A stretch of DNA of 64,000 nucleotides from CAMDPA01 sp963825625 (GTDB taxonomy: Bacteria; Pseudomonadota; Alphaproteobacteria; Rhizobiales; Hyphomicrobiaceae): assembly GCA_963825625.1 (NCBI GenBank), contig CAWGUF010000037.1, positions 1 to 64,000 on the forward strand, in the 5' to 3' direction. Both the position numbers and the translations under genes were made by a program. Position 1 is the stretch's first letter. Every line of letters begins with the position of its first letter. Positions 1 through 9,493 of this stretch are shown here, one piece after another. A model generated the notes under the pieces. The model saw only the letters and a list, made by a program, of their open reading frames with translations, was not told the origin of the DNA and did not search any database.

Positions 1-761
1 GCGCTCTGCACATTGTAGCCGACGATCCCGGTGTCTTTGCCGCTGATCGCGTTCAGCCCAGCATCCGGGTCGGTGAGCGAACTGCTTTTCCTTGCTGGCG
101 ATCATCTGCTCATTGATGGCGCGTTCAGTCGGACGATCTCCTCCTTGAGCTTGGCTACCTTTTCCTTGAGCCGCGCGATCTTCTCTGGCGGCACGGCATC
201 ACCGTGGCGATCGGCGGTTTCCAACTGCGACAGGTAGCGCGCAATGCTCTCGTCGATGCGCTCGAGGCGCCGCTTCATTTTGGCTTCGGTGAAGTTCTTG
301 TCGCGCGCGTTGACGGCTTTGAATTTGTGTCATCCATGGCGACACTCGCGTCGGCCAGCAGGTTGAGCTTGCCGCAGAGCGCGACGAACGCGCGGCACGT
401 CTCGCGGATCGCCTTGCCATTGTCCTTGCGGAAATCCGCAATGGTTTTGAAGTCCGGGGCGAGCTGGCCCGTCAGCCAGATCAGTTCGATGTTGCGCTGG
501 CACTCGCGTTCGAGGCGACGGCTGGACTGCACGCGATTGAGATAGCCGTAGATATAGATCTTGAGCATCGTTGCCGGATGATACCCCGGCCGGCCGGTCG
601 CCATCGGCTGCACATCGCCGAAGCCGAGCTTGGCCAGGTCGAGGCCATCGACGAATATGTCGACCGCCCGCACCGGGTTGTCCTCGCCGACGTAGTCGTC
701 CAATGTTGCCGGGAAACAGGCTCGACTGGTCCCGCACGACCCCTTCCACGAACCCCGCCAT
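1..761 (-). pseudogene. IS1182-type transposase, frameshifted and cut by the window edge
   Basis: Remnant of an IS transposase. The reading starts at the ATG at 761 (N-terminus MAGFVEGVVRDQSSLFP), shifts frame near 705, continues as the DUF772-type N-terminal domain (residues like NPVRAVDIFVDGLDLAKLGF and GRPGYHPATMLKIYIYGYLN), shifts again near 335 after SVAMDDTNSK, and once more near 90 before a stretch that would read SLTDPDAGLNAISGKDTG. At least three frame breaks make it non-functional. Domain order and motifs match IS1182-family transposases, whose full length is about 450-500 residues; only the first half is in the window. No convincing terminal inverted repeat was found, although GTGTGAAAACGCG near 815-827 could lie close to the element end. 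Confidence 0.85.
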
Positions 762-1559
762 CGAGCCCCCCGCTCGCCGATTTAATTCGTCGCCAGAATA
801 GCACGATCCGTGCGCGTTTTCACACAGCCTGGGCCCATGACGTCGCGAGCCCGTCTTCCGCTCTCTGGGGTAGCTCTGCCGTGGTCTTAGACACACGATA
901 GGGCCGTCTGCAATACTGGGTCAACGTCCGCCCCCGTCGCATAGCTGGCGGCATTGTGGTCGGCAGGTGCTCTGGCCGTGCTCTGCCGGTGCTCTGCCGG
1001 TGCTCTGCCCGCTTGGCGGATGCTTCTCACGCACCATCACTGCAACGGATTGAAAACGTCGATCCCGGCAAAGTTCCTCGCGCGGCCAGAATGCCGCCCT
1101 ACTTCGGTGGATCGCTTGCAATAGTTCGTGTGACAGCAGCCCGCAGACACGCGGCTTCTGGACGGTCCCGCGCAAGGCGGCGCGCCAACAACCAAATGAG
1201 GTTGCGATCGGTGTCGCGGCCCAGGGCCTCGAACCGGGTGAGACCGCGATCGCAGAGGCGGGGCCGGCAGGCTCCGGGACTTGCGCGCTCTTATGAGGCG
1301 CCGAAAGTGGCCACCGTTATGTCCAGCAATAGATCGAGAGTGCTGGCGCCTTGCAAGGCGAGTACGGATTATCCACGATGGCGGTCCAACTTGGATGCCG
1401 GGCGGGCGAGATGTTCGTCATGTATCACTGGCCAACGGATCACGATGAGTGGACTTCGTGACGGCATCGGCAACACAGTTGTGCACATTATCGTTTGTAT
1501 TCAATATCTTATTCCGTGTAACGTCGATCGAGAGGGAGTGAGTGGGGCGGAGGTGGCGG
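762..1559. other. Intergenic stretch without a recognisable gene
   Basis: About 800 bases between the transposase remnant and the end of the decayed lyase gene. Several open frames cross it on both strands, but they are rich in Arg, Ala and Pro and match no family I recognise. The only structure seen is an 11-bp tandem repeat at 967-1010. Confidence 0.5.
967..1010. repeat. Four tandem copies of an 11-bp unit
   Basis: Units GTGCTCTGGCC, GTGCTCTGCCG, GTGCTCTGCCG and GTGCTCTGCCC follow each other head to tail at 967, 978, 989 and 1000. The two central copies are identical and the outer ones differ by one or two bases. Confidence 0.9.
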
Positions 1560-2499
1560 TCAGTCTGCGGCCAATCCGGCGGCGCGCTTGTCGTGGCGGG
1601 CGAGGCGGCGCAGCAGGTAGTCGACCTCGGCCCGGGCGGTGGTCGTGAGCTTGAGCCCGGCGTGCGCTGGGCATCGCAGCGGATGGCGCCGCGCCGCATC
1701 AGGAGTATTCTGCGGACAGCCAGGCCGGAGGGCCGGGCTGCTGCTCGTAGCGCATCAATGGCAGGTGGGCATCGAACAGGTCGTGCGCCTGGTCGCGTTG
1801 GCCGGCCTGCTGGAGGCGGACGACGTCGACGAGCAGTCCGGGAAGGCATATCCGGTCATCGCGCCGTCGGCGCCGCGTGTCATCTCCAAGTCGAGGAACA
1901 CGCCGCCATTACCGGTCAGGATCGAGATGCGGCGCATGGACCCGTCCTTCCTCCCACTGCCGCAGTGTGCTGATCTTTTCCAGGCCCGGCCAGTCCTCGT
2001 GCTTCAGCATCGCGCATGAGGGATGGGACATCACCACGCGCCGGATGACGGCGGCGCGATCGAGGACTCCGGCTGCCTGCGGGAAGTCCTGCAGGACGAA
2101 CGGAACGTCTGTTCCGATCGCCGCGACGGCCTGGTCGAAGTAGCCTGCAACCTGATCGTCGGTGCGTACGGTGCCGGGCGGAGCGATCATGACGCCGGCG
2201 GCGCCGGCATTCATGACGCCGCGCGCGAGAGACCGCATGGCGGCGAATCCCGGCGCGGAAACGCCGACAACGACCGGCAGACCATCGGCGCGCCTGATGA
2301 CCCGGCGTGCGAAACCGAGCGCCTCGTCGCCGTCGAGCTTGGGGGCTTCTCCCATCATGCCGAGGATGGTGAGGCCGGTGGCACCGCACTCGCGGTAGAA
2401 GTCCACCATGGCGTCGGTCGAGGCATCGTCGATGCGGCCGTCATCGTGAAACGGCGTGACGGCTATGACGTAGACTCCGGCCGCGTCTGTTGTCAGCAT
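1560..2499 (-). pseudogene. Dihydrodipicolinate synthase (DapA)-family aldolase, frameshifted in its 3' half
   Basis: A class I aldolase of the DapA/N-acetylneuraminate lyase superfamily. The start is the ATG at 2499 behind CCGGGAG. The frame is intact for about 185 residues, with the TIM-barrel motifs LTILGMMGEAPKL, VPVVVGVSAPG-like text, VPFVLQDFPQAAGV and the Schiff-base lysine in SCAMLKHEDWPGLEKI. It then breaks four times: near 1946 (one extra G), 1828, 1720 and 1652. Stitching the frames gives DGSMRRISILTGNGGVFLDLE, GLLVDVVRLQQAGQRDQAHD, GLAVRRILLMRRGAIRCDAQ and LKLTTTARAEVDYLLRRLAR, ending at 1560. The repaired length is 313 residues, normal for the family. It is divergent from the hydantoinase gene, with start codons about 110 bp apart, so it may have belonged to the same catabolic unit. 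Substrate unknown. Confidence 0.85.
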
Positions 2500-2612
2500 C
2501 GGTGGGCTCCCGGGAAATGCGGTGATGCGCAGGGCTTGTAGCTTGTTCGCTTCGAGCCAGCGTAGCATTGTCCAGGGCGAAGCCAAACAACACACTAGCA
2601 GCGGAGGCCGGC

Positions 2613-4085
2613 ATGGGCAGCAGCGAGTTCGATCTGGTCATCCGGGGCGGAACGGTGGCCACGGCGATCGACACGTTCGAGGCCGATATCGGTATCCAGG
2701 ACGGCCGGATCACGTCGATTAGCCAGCGGCTGGGCACCGGAGCGCGCGAGATCGATGCGACAGGTCGGCTGGTTCTGCCGGGCGGTGTCGACAGCCATTG
2801 TCATATCGAGCAGATGTCTGGCGCCGGGATCATGAACGCGGACACGTTCGAAAGCGCGACGGTGTCGGCGGCGCTGGGGGGGACGACGACGGTGATTCCG
2901 TTCGCGGCGCAGGGCAAGGGCATGCGGCTGCGGCGGGTTGTCGACGATTACATGGCGCTGGCCCGCAAGGGGGCGGTCGTCGACTACACGTTCCATATGA
3001 TCGTGGCCGATCCCACCGAGACGGCGCTGCAGGAGGATATTCCGGCGCTGGTGGCGGAAGGGCACGGCTCGATCAAGCTGTTCATGACCTATGACGCGCT
3101 CAAGGTAGACGATGAGGCGCTGCTCGATGTGCTGCTGGCTGCGCGCACATCGGGTGCCATGGTGTGCGTGCATGCCGAGAACCACGGCATGATCCAATGG
3201 ATGGGGCGGCGTCTGATCGAGAAGGGGTACCGGGCGGCGAAGTTTCACGCCGCAGCGCACCCAAGGAGCTCGGAAGTTGAAGCGATAAACCGTCTTGTCG
3301 CCTGCGCGGAGCTGATCGATCAGCCTGTGATGGTGTTCCATGTCTCAACGGCGGAGGGGGCGGCGGCGATACGGCAGGCGCGCGGGCGCGGGCTCAAGGT
3401 GTTCGCGGAGACCTGCCCGCAATACCTGTTCCTGACGGCGGACGACCTCGCTCGTCCCGGCAACGAAGGCGCGAAGTGGGTGTGTTCGCCGCCGCCGCGC
3501 ACGGTTGTCGACCAGGAGGCTCTGTGGCAAGCCCTGGCGCTGGGTGACCTGCAAACCGTGTCATCCGACCATGCGCCCTATGCATTCGATGAGACCGGCA
3601 AGCTCAGGGCTGGGCAGGATCCCGACTTCAAGCAGATTCCGAACGGAATTCCGGGATTGCAGATGCGTATGCCGCTGCTGTTCGATGCGATGGTGTCGCG
3701 GGGACGGCTGGGGCTGGGAGCGTTCGTTCGGGTGACGGCGACAGAGCCGGCGAAGATCTACAACCTGTGGCCTCGCAAGGGGTCGATCGCGATCGGTGCC
3801 GATGCCGACCTGACATTGTGGGATCCGAAGCGCGAGGTCACGCTGTCGGACGACCTGGTGCGTGATCGCAGCGGTTATACGCCGTATGCGGGGCGCAGCA
3901 TCAAGGGTTGGCCGGAGACGGTGGTGAGACGCGGCGAGGTCATCGTGTCGAAAGGCCAGATGTGCGCCGCGCCCGGCTCTGGCAGCCATCTGCCGCGTGG
4001 AGGCGGCGAGGCGGCACGGCCGCGGGGCGTGCGCTCGGTGGATACCGACCCGGCCAGCTTGTTCGGCGCGGACGTGTTCAAGTGA
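2613..4085 (+). CDS. hydA: D-hydantoinase / dihydropyrimidinase
   Basis: Predicted cytoplasmic metal-dependent cyclic amidohydrolase of 490 residues opening hydantoin or dihydropyrimidine rings to N-carbamoyl amino acids. The start chosen is ATG 2613, five bases behind GGAGG; an in-frame ATG at 2568 lacks a ribosome site. Visible family motifs are the HxH metal pair in GGVDSHCHIEQM (about 62-64), the lysine expected to be carboxylated in GSIKLFMTYD (about 155), VHAENHG, FHVSTAEGA, AETCPQYLFL and the late metal aspartate in SSDHAPY. Length is typical (460-490). It faces hyuA tail to tail with 18 bases between, and a DapA-like lyase lies divergently upstream. Whether hydantoins or dihydropyrimidines are the natural substrate cannot be told from sequence. 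Confidence 0.9.
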   Translation: MGSSEFDLVIRGGTVATAIDTFEADIGIQDGRITSISQRLGTGAREIDATGRLVLPGGVDSHCHIEQMSGAGIMNADTFESATVSAALGGTTTVIPFAAQGKGMRLRRVVDDYMALARKGAVVDYTFHMIVADPTETALQEDIPALVAEGHGSIKLFMTYDALKVDDEALLDVLLAARTSGAMVCVHAENHGMIQWMGRRLIEKGYRAAKFHAAAHPRSSEVEAINRLVACAELIDQPVMVFHVSTAEGAAAIRQARGRGLKVFAETCPQYLFLTADDLARPGNEGAKWVCSPPPRTVVDQEALWQALALGDLQTVSSDHAPYAFDETGKLRAGQDPDFKQIPNGIPGLQMRMPLLFDAMVSRGRLGLGAFVRVTATEPAKIYNLWPRKGSIAIGADADLTLWDPKREVTLSDDLVRDRSGYTPYAGRSIKGWPETVVRRGEVIVSKGQMCAAPGSGSHLPRGGGEAARPRGVRSVDTDPASLFGADVFK

Positions 4086-4103
4086 ACTTCAGGCCGATCG
4101 GTC

Positions 4104-6143
4104 CTATACCGTGATCTCGAGGTTGCCGAATTCGTCGACCTCTGCCGTCTGGGCGTGGTGAATGACGGTTGTCGATGTCTTCTCCTCGACGACGGCAGGG
4201 CCCTCGATCCGCATGCCGGAGGGCATGCGGTTGCGACTGTAGACGGGCACGTCCCGCTCCGGCGTTCCAGAAAACCAGATGGTGCGGCGTGATACGGGAT
4301 CGGCAGCCGAACCGGACGGATTGGACAGCCTGGCGAGCTGAGGTTTGGCGATCATGCCAATTCCGGTGACCTTGAAGTTGACGATCTCGATCGCCTCCTC
4401 CTGCGCCATATGACCGTAACGGCGCTGGTGCGCATCGTGGAAGCGGCGGGCGAGAATCTCGATATCGGATGGGCCGTCGAGGGGCGGCACCTCGACCATC
4501 ACCTCGTAGGATTGACCGCGATAGCGCATTCCGGCGGTGCGCACGGTTCTTATGCGTTCGCGCGTCACATTCTCCGCGAGCAAGTCCCTTACGGCGGCGG
4601 CCTGCATCGGGGCGAATATGCTCTCCAGCTCGGCCACGCTGGTGGTGTCGAGGCGGGTGAGATGCGTGATGGCGCGGTCATCATGGATGTCGGTGACGAG
4701 CATGCCCCAGGCGCTGAAGGTACCGGGGTCTCGCGGGACAAGGATGCGGGAAATGCCCAGCTCGGCTGCGATGCGGGTGGCAATGGTCGGGCCCATGCCG
4801 CCGAACGGGATCAGCGTGAACTCGCGAGGGTCGTAGCCGCGTTCAACCGTGATGGTGCGCATGGCGAGAACGCAATTGGCCAACAACACGTCGACGATGC
4901 CCTGGGCGGCTTCTGTGACGGTCATGCCAAGCGGGTGGGCGATGTGACTGGCGACAGCGGTTTCGGCTGCCTTGGTGGAGACGGCCAGATCGCCCTCCAG
5001 GAGCGTCTCGCCGTTCAGATGACCGAGCACGACAAGTGCATCGGTCAGCGTGGGGTGCGTGCCGCCGCGGCCGTAGCACGCCGGACCGGGATTGGCACCG
5101 GCGCTTTCGGGGCCGACTTTCAAGATGCCGCCAAGCTGGATCGACGCGATGCTGCCGCCACCGGCGCCGATCGTCTCGATATCAACGGTGTGTGTGCGAA
5201 CCGGGTGACGGCCGATCGATACCTCGCTCCTGAACAGCGGTGGTCCTGGCAATACGGCCATGTCGGAGCTGGTGCCGCCGGTGTCGAAGGTGATGAGATT
5301 GGTAATTCCTTTCGCATCGCCGAGAAAGCGGCTGCCGATCACGCCGGCGACGGGGCCAGACATCACGGTCTGGACAGGCATGGCGTGCAGCATGCGCGCA
5401 CTGGCAGCGCCGCCGTCCGATTTCATCATCAGAGTACGCGGGTCGGCAAAGCTTTCGCGTGCGAGCTGGTCGAGACTATGCAGATAGCGCGACACCGGGG
5501 GGCCGATGTAGGCGTTGGCGACGGTCGTGGCGGTGCGCTCGTATTCGCGCCATTCCGGATTGACCTCGCTGGACACGGACACATAAACGCCCGGTGCGGT
5601 GCGGCGGATAATGTCAGCCGCGGCCTGCTCATGGCGAGGATTGGCAAAGGCATGCAGAAAGCAGACGGCAATGGCCTCGCAGCCCCGCTCGGACAGGTCG
5701 CGGGCGGCAGCCTCAACGTCGTCAGCAGATAAGGGCTCTATTTCCTGGCCTCTCGCGTCGAGGCGACCGCCGGCCTCGCGAATGAGGTCGCGTGTGGTCA
5801 GCATCTTCGGGGCTGGAGCAAATAGATTGAAGACATCGTCACCGCGCCACTGGCGGCCGATCTCGTAGACGTCGCGAAAGCCGGCGGAGGTGATGAGGCC
5901 GACCCGCACACCTTTGCCTTCCAGCAACGTATTGAGAGCGGCGGTGGAGCCATGCAGAATCAGCGCGATCTGCTCGCGTCCGAACCTGGCGAGGAGGTCT
6001 GCGCAGATGCGCCGCATGACCGACATCGGGTCGCTGGGGGACGAATTGTACTTGGCGATCAGCACGACCTCGTTGCGGGCATCGTCGAAGGCCGTGACGT
6101 CGGTAAACGTGCCGCCGACGTCGATGCCTATGCGCATGGCCAT
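4104..6143 (-). CDS. hyuA: Hydantoinase A / N-methylhydantoinase subunit A family
   Basis: ATP-dependent hydantoinase/oxoprolinase large subunit, 679 residues. The N-terminus MAMRIGIDVGGTFTD is the hallmark ASKHA-type phosphate-binding loop of HyuA and acetone-carboxylase beta proteins. Further motifs are LILHGSTAALNTLLEGKG, VSSEVNPEWREYERT, MKSDGG, FDTGGTSSDMAV, GAGGGSIA and FGGMGPTIATRIA. The start is ATG 6143, one base after the hyuB stop (TGA-C-ATG), which indicates translational coupling. A longer frame opens upstream at 6236 but lies inside hyuB. With HyuB it should form a complex hydrolysing a cyclic amide with ATP; 5-oxoproline, N-methylhydantoin and hydantoin are all possible substrates. 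Confidence 0.9.
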   Translation of the reverse strand: MAMRIGIDVGGTFTDVTAFDDARNEVVLIAKYNSSPSDPMSVMRRICADLLARFGREQIALILHGSTAALNTLLEGKGVRVGLITSAGFRDVYEIGRQWRGDDVFNLFAPAPKMLTTRDLIREAGGRLDARGQEIEPLSADDVEAAARDLSERGCEAIAVCFLHAFANPRHEQAAADIIRRTAPGVYVSVSSEVNPEWREYERTATTVANAYIGPPVSRYLHSLDQLARESFADPRTLMMKSDGGAASARMLHAMPVQTVMSGPVAGVIGSRFLGDAKGITNLITFDTGGTSSDMAVLPGPPLFRSEVSIGRHPVRTHTVDIETIGAGGGSIASIQLGGILKVGPESAGANPGPACYGRGGTHPTLTDALVVLGHLNGETLLEGDLAVSTKAAETAVASHIAHPLGMTVTEAAQGIVDVLLANCVLAMRTITVERGYDPREFTLIPFGGMGPTIATRIAAELGISRILVPRDPGTFSAWGMLVTDIHDDRAITHLTRLDTTSVAELESIFAPMQAAAVRDLLAENVTRERIRTVRTAGMRYRGQSYEVMVEVPPLDGPSDIEILARRFHDAHQRRYGHMAQEEAIEIVNFKVTGIGMIAKPQLARLSNPSGSAADPVSRRTIWFSGTPERDVPVYSRNRMPSGMRIEGPAVVEEKTSTTVIHHAQTAEVDEFGNLEITV

Positions 6144-6144
6144 G

Positions 6145-7872
6145 TCAGACCGCCTTCCGTGCGCGCAGGCGCTTCGTTTCTTCGAGGTCGACGGTGAGAT
6201 CGGGGGAAATGGCGATTCCGTAGTGTGCTCGGGCACCCTCGATCGTGATGTAGCCGCGCAGGATGTCGGTCAGAACCCGCTCTGGATCGCGCTCGAGCGG
6301 ATCGCCATAGCCGCCGCCACCGCCCATTGCCCATGAGACAAGATCATCGCGCATGAGGCGAAGACCGGCGGCCTTGGAGCGCAAGGGGATGTCCGGCTCG
6401 TCGCCAGAGCGGATGACGGCGCGGGAGGGGGCGGCCATGTGGGCCCCGAACAGGCCGGGCGAGCCGTACTTGAAGCGGTCCGTCCGGATATTGACGGTTG
6501 CCTCCTCCGACAGCACCCGCCATTCGCGCAGTGTTCCCAGGCCGCCGCGGAATTTGCCAGGGCCGCCGGAATCCGGCACCAGCTCATAGCGCTCGATGCG
6601 CAGCGGAAACTCGCTCTCCACGGCCTCTACCGGCGTGTTCATGACATTGACGACGAGGTCGTCCTGGGCGCTGACGCCGTCGCGGTCCGGGCGCGCGCCG
6701 CCGCCGCCGTTGTAGATCTCGTACATGGAGTACCAGCGGCCGGTCTCGGGGTGGCGGCCGGCACTCGACATCGATCCGCCGGCGCCGCTGGCAGGTGCGG
6801 GGACCCGGCCGGGCATGGCGCGGGCAAGTGTGCGGACGACGACGTTGGCGGTCATCTGGCTCGGCCGCACATACATGTTGCAGGCGGCCGGGTAGCGTGG
6901 ATTGAGCACGGAACCTTCAGGCGGATAGCTGACGCGGACCGGGCGAGAGAGGCCGTCGTTCACGGGCAGCTTGGGCAGGAAGATCATCTTGACCAGGCAT
7001 TCGATGAAATTGCGCGAGACGCAGGATCTCAGATTGACGGGGCCGCGCGCCTGGGCGTCGCTATCGAGCTTGAAGTGGAGCGTGTCGCCCTGTTTCTCCA
7101 GTGTCGCCTCGATTCGCAGCGGGCGACCGAGGTCGATGCCGTCATCGTCCATGTAGTCCGTTTCAGGGCCATAGATGCCGTCAGGTACTTTGGCGATCTG
7201 TCGCCGCAGCTCCGCCTCGCAGATATCCATCCAGGTATGCCAGCAGTCGATCACGTTGTCGGTGCCGTGGCGGGCGAAAAGCTCGGCGAATTTGGATTGG
7301 CCGTGCTGGTTGGTCTTGATCTGGGCGTTGATATCGCCCCACGTCACTTCCGGTGTGCGCGTGTTGGCCTCGATCATCTCGCGCAGGTCCTCGGCCAGCA
7401 CGCCTTTGCTGACAATCTTGAGTGGCGGGATCAACAGTCCTTCCTGGAAAAGGTCCGTCGCGTCGCCGGCGTTGGTGCCGGGAACCTTGCCGCCAAGATC
7501 CGGCTTGTGGGCGATGTTGCCAATGTAGGCGACGAGCTCGCCGGCCTGGAACACGGGGGAGACGATGGTCACGTCCGTGGCGTGGTTCTGGCAGGCGCGA
7601 TAGGGGTGGTTGACGATGAAGGTGTCGCCGTCCTCGATGCGGCCGCGAAAGCGGCGGCGGATTTCATTCACTTGCGCTGCGAGCGGGCCGATATGCAACG
7701 GTTGCGGCACGCCCTGGGCGACCATGCGGCCGTGTGCGTCGAAGATGGCGAAGGTGAAATCCTGGCTCTCCTTGATGATCGTGGAGTAGCCGGTGCGCAG
7801 CATGTTGAGCGTCAGCTCGCGGGCCAGCTGATGCGTGGACTGGTAGATGATCTCGAGATCGATGGCGTTCAC
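6145..7872 (-). CDS. hyuB: Hydantoinase B / oxoprolinase B-subunit family
   Basis: Partner subunit of HyuA, 575 residues. Family signatures run through it: MNAIDLEIIYQSTHQLAREL, MLRTGYSTIIKESQDFTFA, VNHPYRACQNHATDVTI, the metal-site-like GNIAHKPDLGGKVPGT, GPVNLRSCVSRNFIECLVK and the glycine-rich C-terminal block VSWAMGGGGGYGDPLERDP. The order is B then A in one minus-strand operon, B being promoter-proximal, with about 220 bases up to the curli terminator. No transporter or regulator is attached. Confidence 0.9.
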   Translation of the reverse strand: MNAIDLEIIYQSTHQLARELTLNMLRTGYSTIIKESQDFTFAIFDAHGRMVAQGVPQPLHIGPLAAQVNEIRRRFRGRIEDGDTFIVNHPYRACQNHATDVTIVSPVFQAGELVAYIGNIAHKPDLGGKVPGTNAGDATDLFQEGLLIPPLKIVSKGVLAEDLREMIEANTRTPEVTWGDINAQIKTNQHGQSKFAELFARHGTDNVIDCWHTWMDICEAELRRQIAKVPDGIYGPETDYMDDDGIDLGRPLRIEATLEKQGDTLHFKLDSDAQARGPVNLRSCVSRNFIECLVKMIFLPKLPVNDGLSRPVRVSYPPEGSVLNPRYPAACNMYVRPSQMTANVVVRTLARAMPGRVPAPASGAGGSMSSAGRHPETGRWYSMYEIYNGGGGARPDRDGVSAQDDLVVNVMNTPVEAVESEFPLRIERYELVPDSGGPGKFRGGLGTLREWRVLSEEATVNIRTDRFKYGSPGLFGAHMAAPSRAVIRSGDEPDIPLRSKAAGLRLMRDDLVSWAMGGGGGYGDPLERDPERVLTDILRGYITIEGARAHYGIAISPDLTVDLEETKRLRARKAV

Positions 7873-8033
7873 GGACGGTCGTTCCTGTTTCCTCGCGGGC
7901 CGACAAAGCCGCCGCCTGCGCCGAACGGCAGGGAACGGGCCGTTAATTCCGGCATAGCTCGAGGATGATGTCCAGTCGCAGGTTCAGCATGCGCGGATGC
8001 TCACCGTGGTGGACTGGGGCGCGCGGCAAACGC

Positions 8034-8070
8034 AAAAAGGCCGGCAGCGCTGGTTGCGACTGCCGACCTT
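8034..8070 (-). terminator. Intrinsic terminator of the curli operon
   Basis: Read on the minus strand, 8070 to 8034 gives AAGGTCGGCAG, a loop, CTGCCGGCCTT and then a T run. The stem is about ten pairs with one bulge and lies 24 bases past the csgG stop. Confidence 0.8.
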
Positions 8071-8093
8071 GGTAATGCGGACGGGGCGCTCAG

Positions 8094-9368
8094 TTATCGG
8101 ATACTACCGGTCTGGAATTCGGCAAGGTCATCAGGGCGGGCGATGATCGCCGGGTTGTTGCGCGGCTGGATGTAGCGGCCGTCGTAATGATCGAGGATAC
8201 GTCTGCCATCATCGTGGGCTTTGAAGTTCCACAGCTTCTGCTTGGCGCCTTCGGCTATCAGGGAGAAGACGGCCAGCTCGAAGGCGTGGCGGACTGCAAG
8301 GCTGGGCGGCTCGTTGCGCGAGACACCGGCCTCCGCCTCCAGGATCTTGTCGATGGCGACGAACTTGAAGGCGTTGCCGCGTAGCGCTTTGGAGTACACG
8401 GTCTTGGTTGCGGTCACGGAAAGGCAGATCTCACCAGTCTTTACCCGCACCAGCCGCAGCGTGACCGTTGCGATATCTCGCCTGTATTGCTTGTCGCCGC
8501 CGATCCCAAGGTAGCGTGCACCGATGCCGCCTGTGATCTCGTTGGCATCGTAGCCGGTTATCGCACCTTCGATGATGTACTCCGACGTCCTCAAGGGAGC
8601 CATCTTCGGGGCGCGCTCGCGTGCTAGATCCTGGGCGGCCTTGAGGAGTGCAACATCCTGCTGAGCACGGCTCAATGTCCCGTTGCTCGAGGAGCTGGCC
8701 TTGTCGAGATCCTTCTGGGCCTCGGCCAGCTCCTGCTGCAGCCGCTGCGCCTCGGTTCGCAACTGATGGAACTTCTGCATGATCGGCGGCGCGCTTTGCG
8801 GTGGTTGGCCGCCTGGTGCGCCCTGCATCGCCTGGATTTGCTGTTGTGTGGCGGCGAGCTCGCCCTGGACGCGTGCCAGCTGGGCATTGATGGAGGAGCG
8901 GCGCTGGCGTGCTTCCGCCACGTCAGAGCGATTGTCGCCGCCGCCATCACGGCCGAGCGCGTATTGTAAGCGCCGCTTCATCCTCAATTCGTTATTCACG
9001 TCGACGATGTTGCGTTCCTGAAGAAGGTTCTTAAGGTTCGAGCGCTCCATCACACGAAACCAGCTTCCGTGGCCGGCTTTTTTCAAGACGTCGATCAGAA
9101 TTGCATCGCCGGCTTGCGTGACGGCGCGCGAATACTCGGAAAACGAGTCGTTCGGCTTGTGCTGTCCGGTCTCGTCCTTGATATCGTAGACGCTGACGAC
9201 GATCTTCTTCGCAGCGGAAGGCATGCGCTCCAGCTTGAACCCAGTATGGGTCAGCGGCAGTGGCTTAGCAGGCTCTGAGACGAGATCGCTGACGGAGCCG
9301 GTGGCGCAACCGGAAACTATCAGCGGAAGGCAAATTGCCAAAGTCAGGCGAGATAGCGTAGTTCGCAC
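8094..9368 (-). CDS. csgG: CsgG-like curli secretion pore lipoprotein with a coiled-coil insertion
   Basis: Outer-membrane lipoprotein pore for curlin export, 424 residues against about 277 in E. coli. The start chosen is GTG 9368 behind GGGGGTCTCCAC; this leaves a compact lipoprotein signal ending in the lipobox IVSGC (Cys21). Conserved CsgG text flanks the insert: IVVSVYDIKDETGQHKPND and NLLQERNIVD before it, then EYIIEGAITGYDANEITGG, GARYLGIGGDKQY and ILEAEAGVSRNEP after it. Residues about 125-258 replace a short E. coli linker just before the first transmembrane hairpin and are rich in Gln, Glu, Ala and Arg with heptad-like helices (SINAQLARVQGELAATQQQI and LRTEAQRLQQELAEAQKDLD) split by a Gly/Pro turn, so an antiparallel coiled coil is likely. 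It is the last gene of a csgA-csgB-csgF-csgG order. Confidence 0.92.
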   Translation of the reverse strand: MRTTLSRLTLAICLPLIVSGCATGSVSDLVSEPAKPLPLTHTGFKLERMPSAAKKIVVSVYDIKDETGQHKPNDSFSEYSRAVTQAGDAILIDVLKKAGHGSWFRVMERSNLKNLLQERNIVDVNNELRMKRRLQYALGRDGGGDNRSDVAEARQRRSSINAQLARVQGELAATQQQIQAMQGAPGGQPPQSAPPIMQKFHQLRTEAQRLQQELAEAQKDLDKASSSSNGTLSRAQQDVALLKAAQDLARERAPKMAPLRTSEYIIEGAITGYDANEITGGIGARYLGIGGDKQYRRDIATVTLRLVRVKTGEICLSVTATKTVYSKALRGNAFKFVAIDKILEAEAGVSRNEPPSLAVRHAFELAVFSLIAEGAKQKLWNFKAHDDGRRILDHYDGRYIQPRNNPAIIARPDDLAEFQTGSIR

Positions 9369-9493
9369 GTGGAGACCCCCATTTGCAGCAAAGATCAAAC
9401 GGCAAAAGCCATTCGATCACCGCCACAATCACGGCGACAAACAAAGGAACGCGGCGAATTCGCTGAGATCAGACTATCGTCAGCAAGAATGCT

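Noticed and set aside
815..840. Possible IS terminal inverted repeat
   Set aside because: Only one end is in the window, so no matching partner can be shown.
4410..5732. 440-residue plus-strand open frame
   Set aside because: Antisense shadow of hyuA: no family motifs, Gly/Ala/His-rich, and the minus strand carries a complete protein.
6439..7968. 509-residue plus-strand open frame
   Set aside because: Antisense to hyuB with no recognisable domain; typical of high-GC third-position bias.
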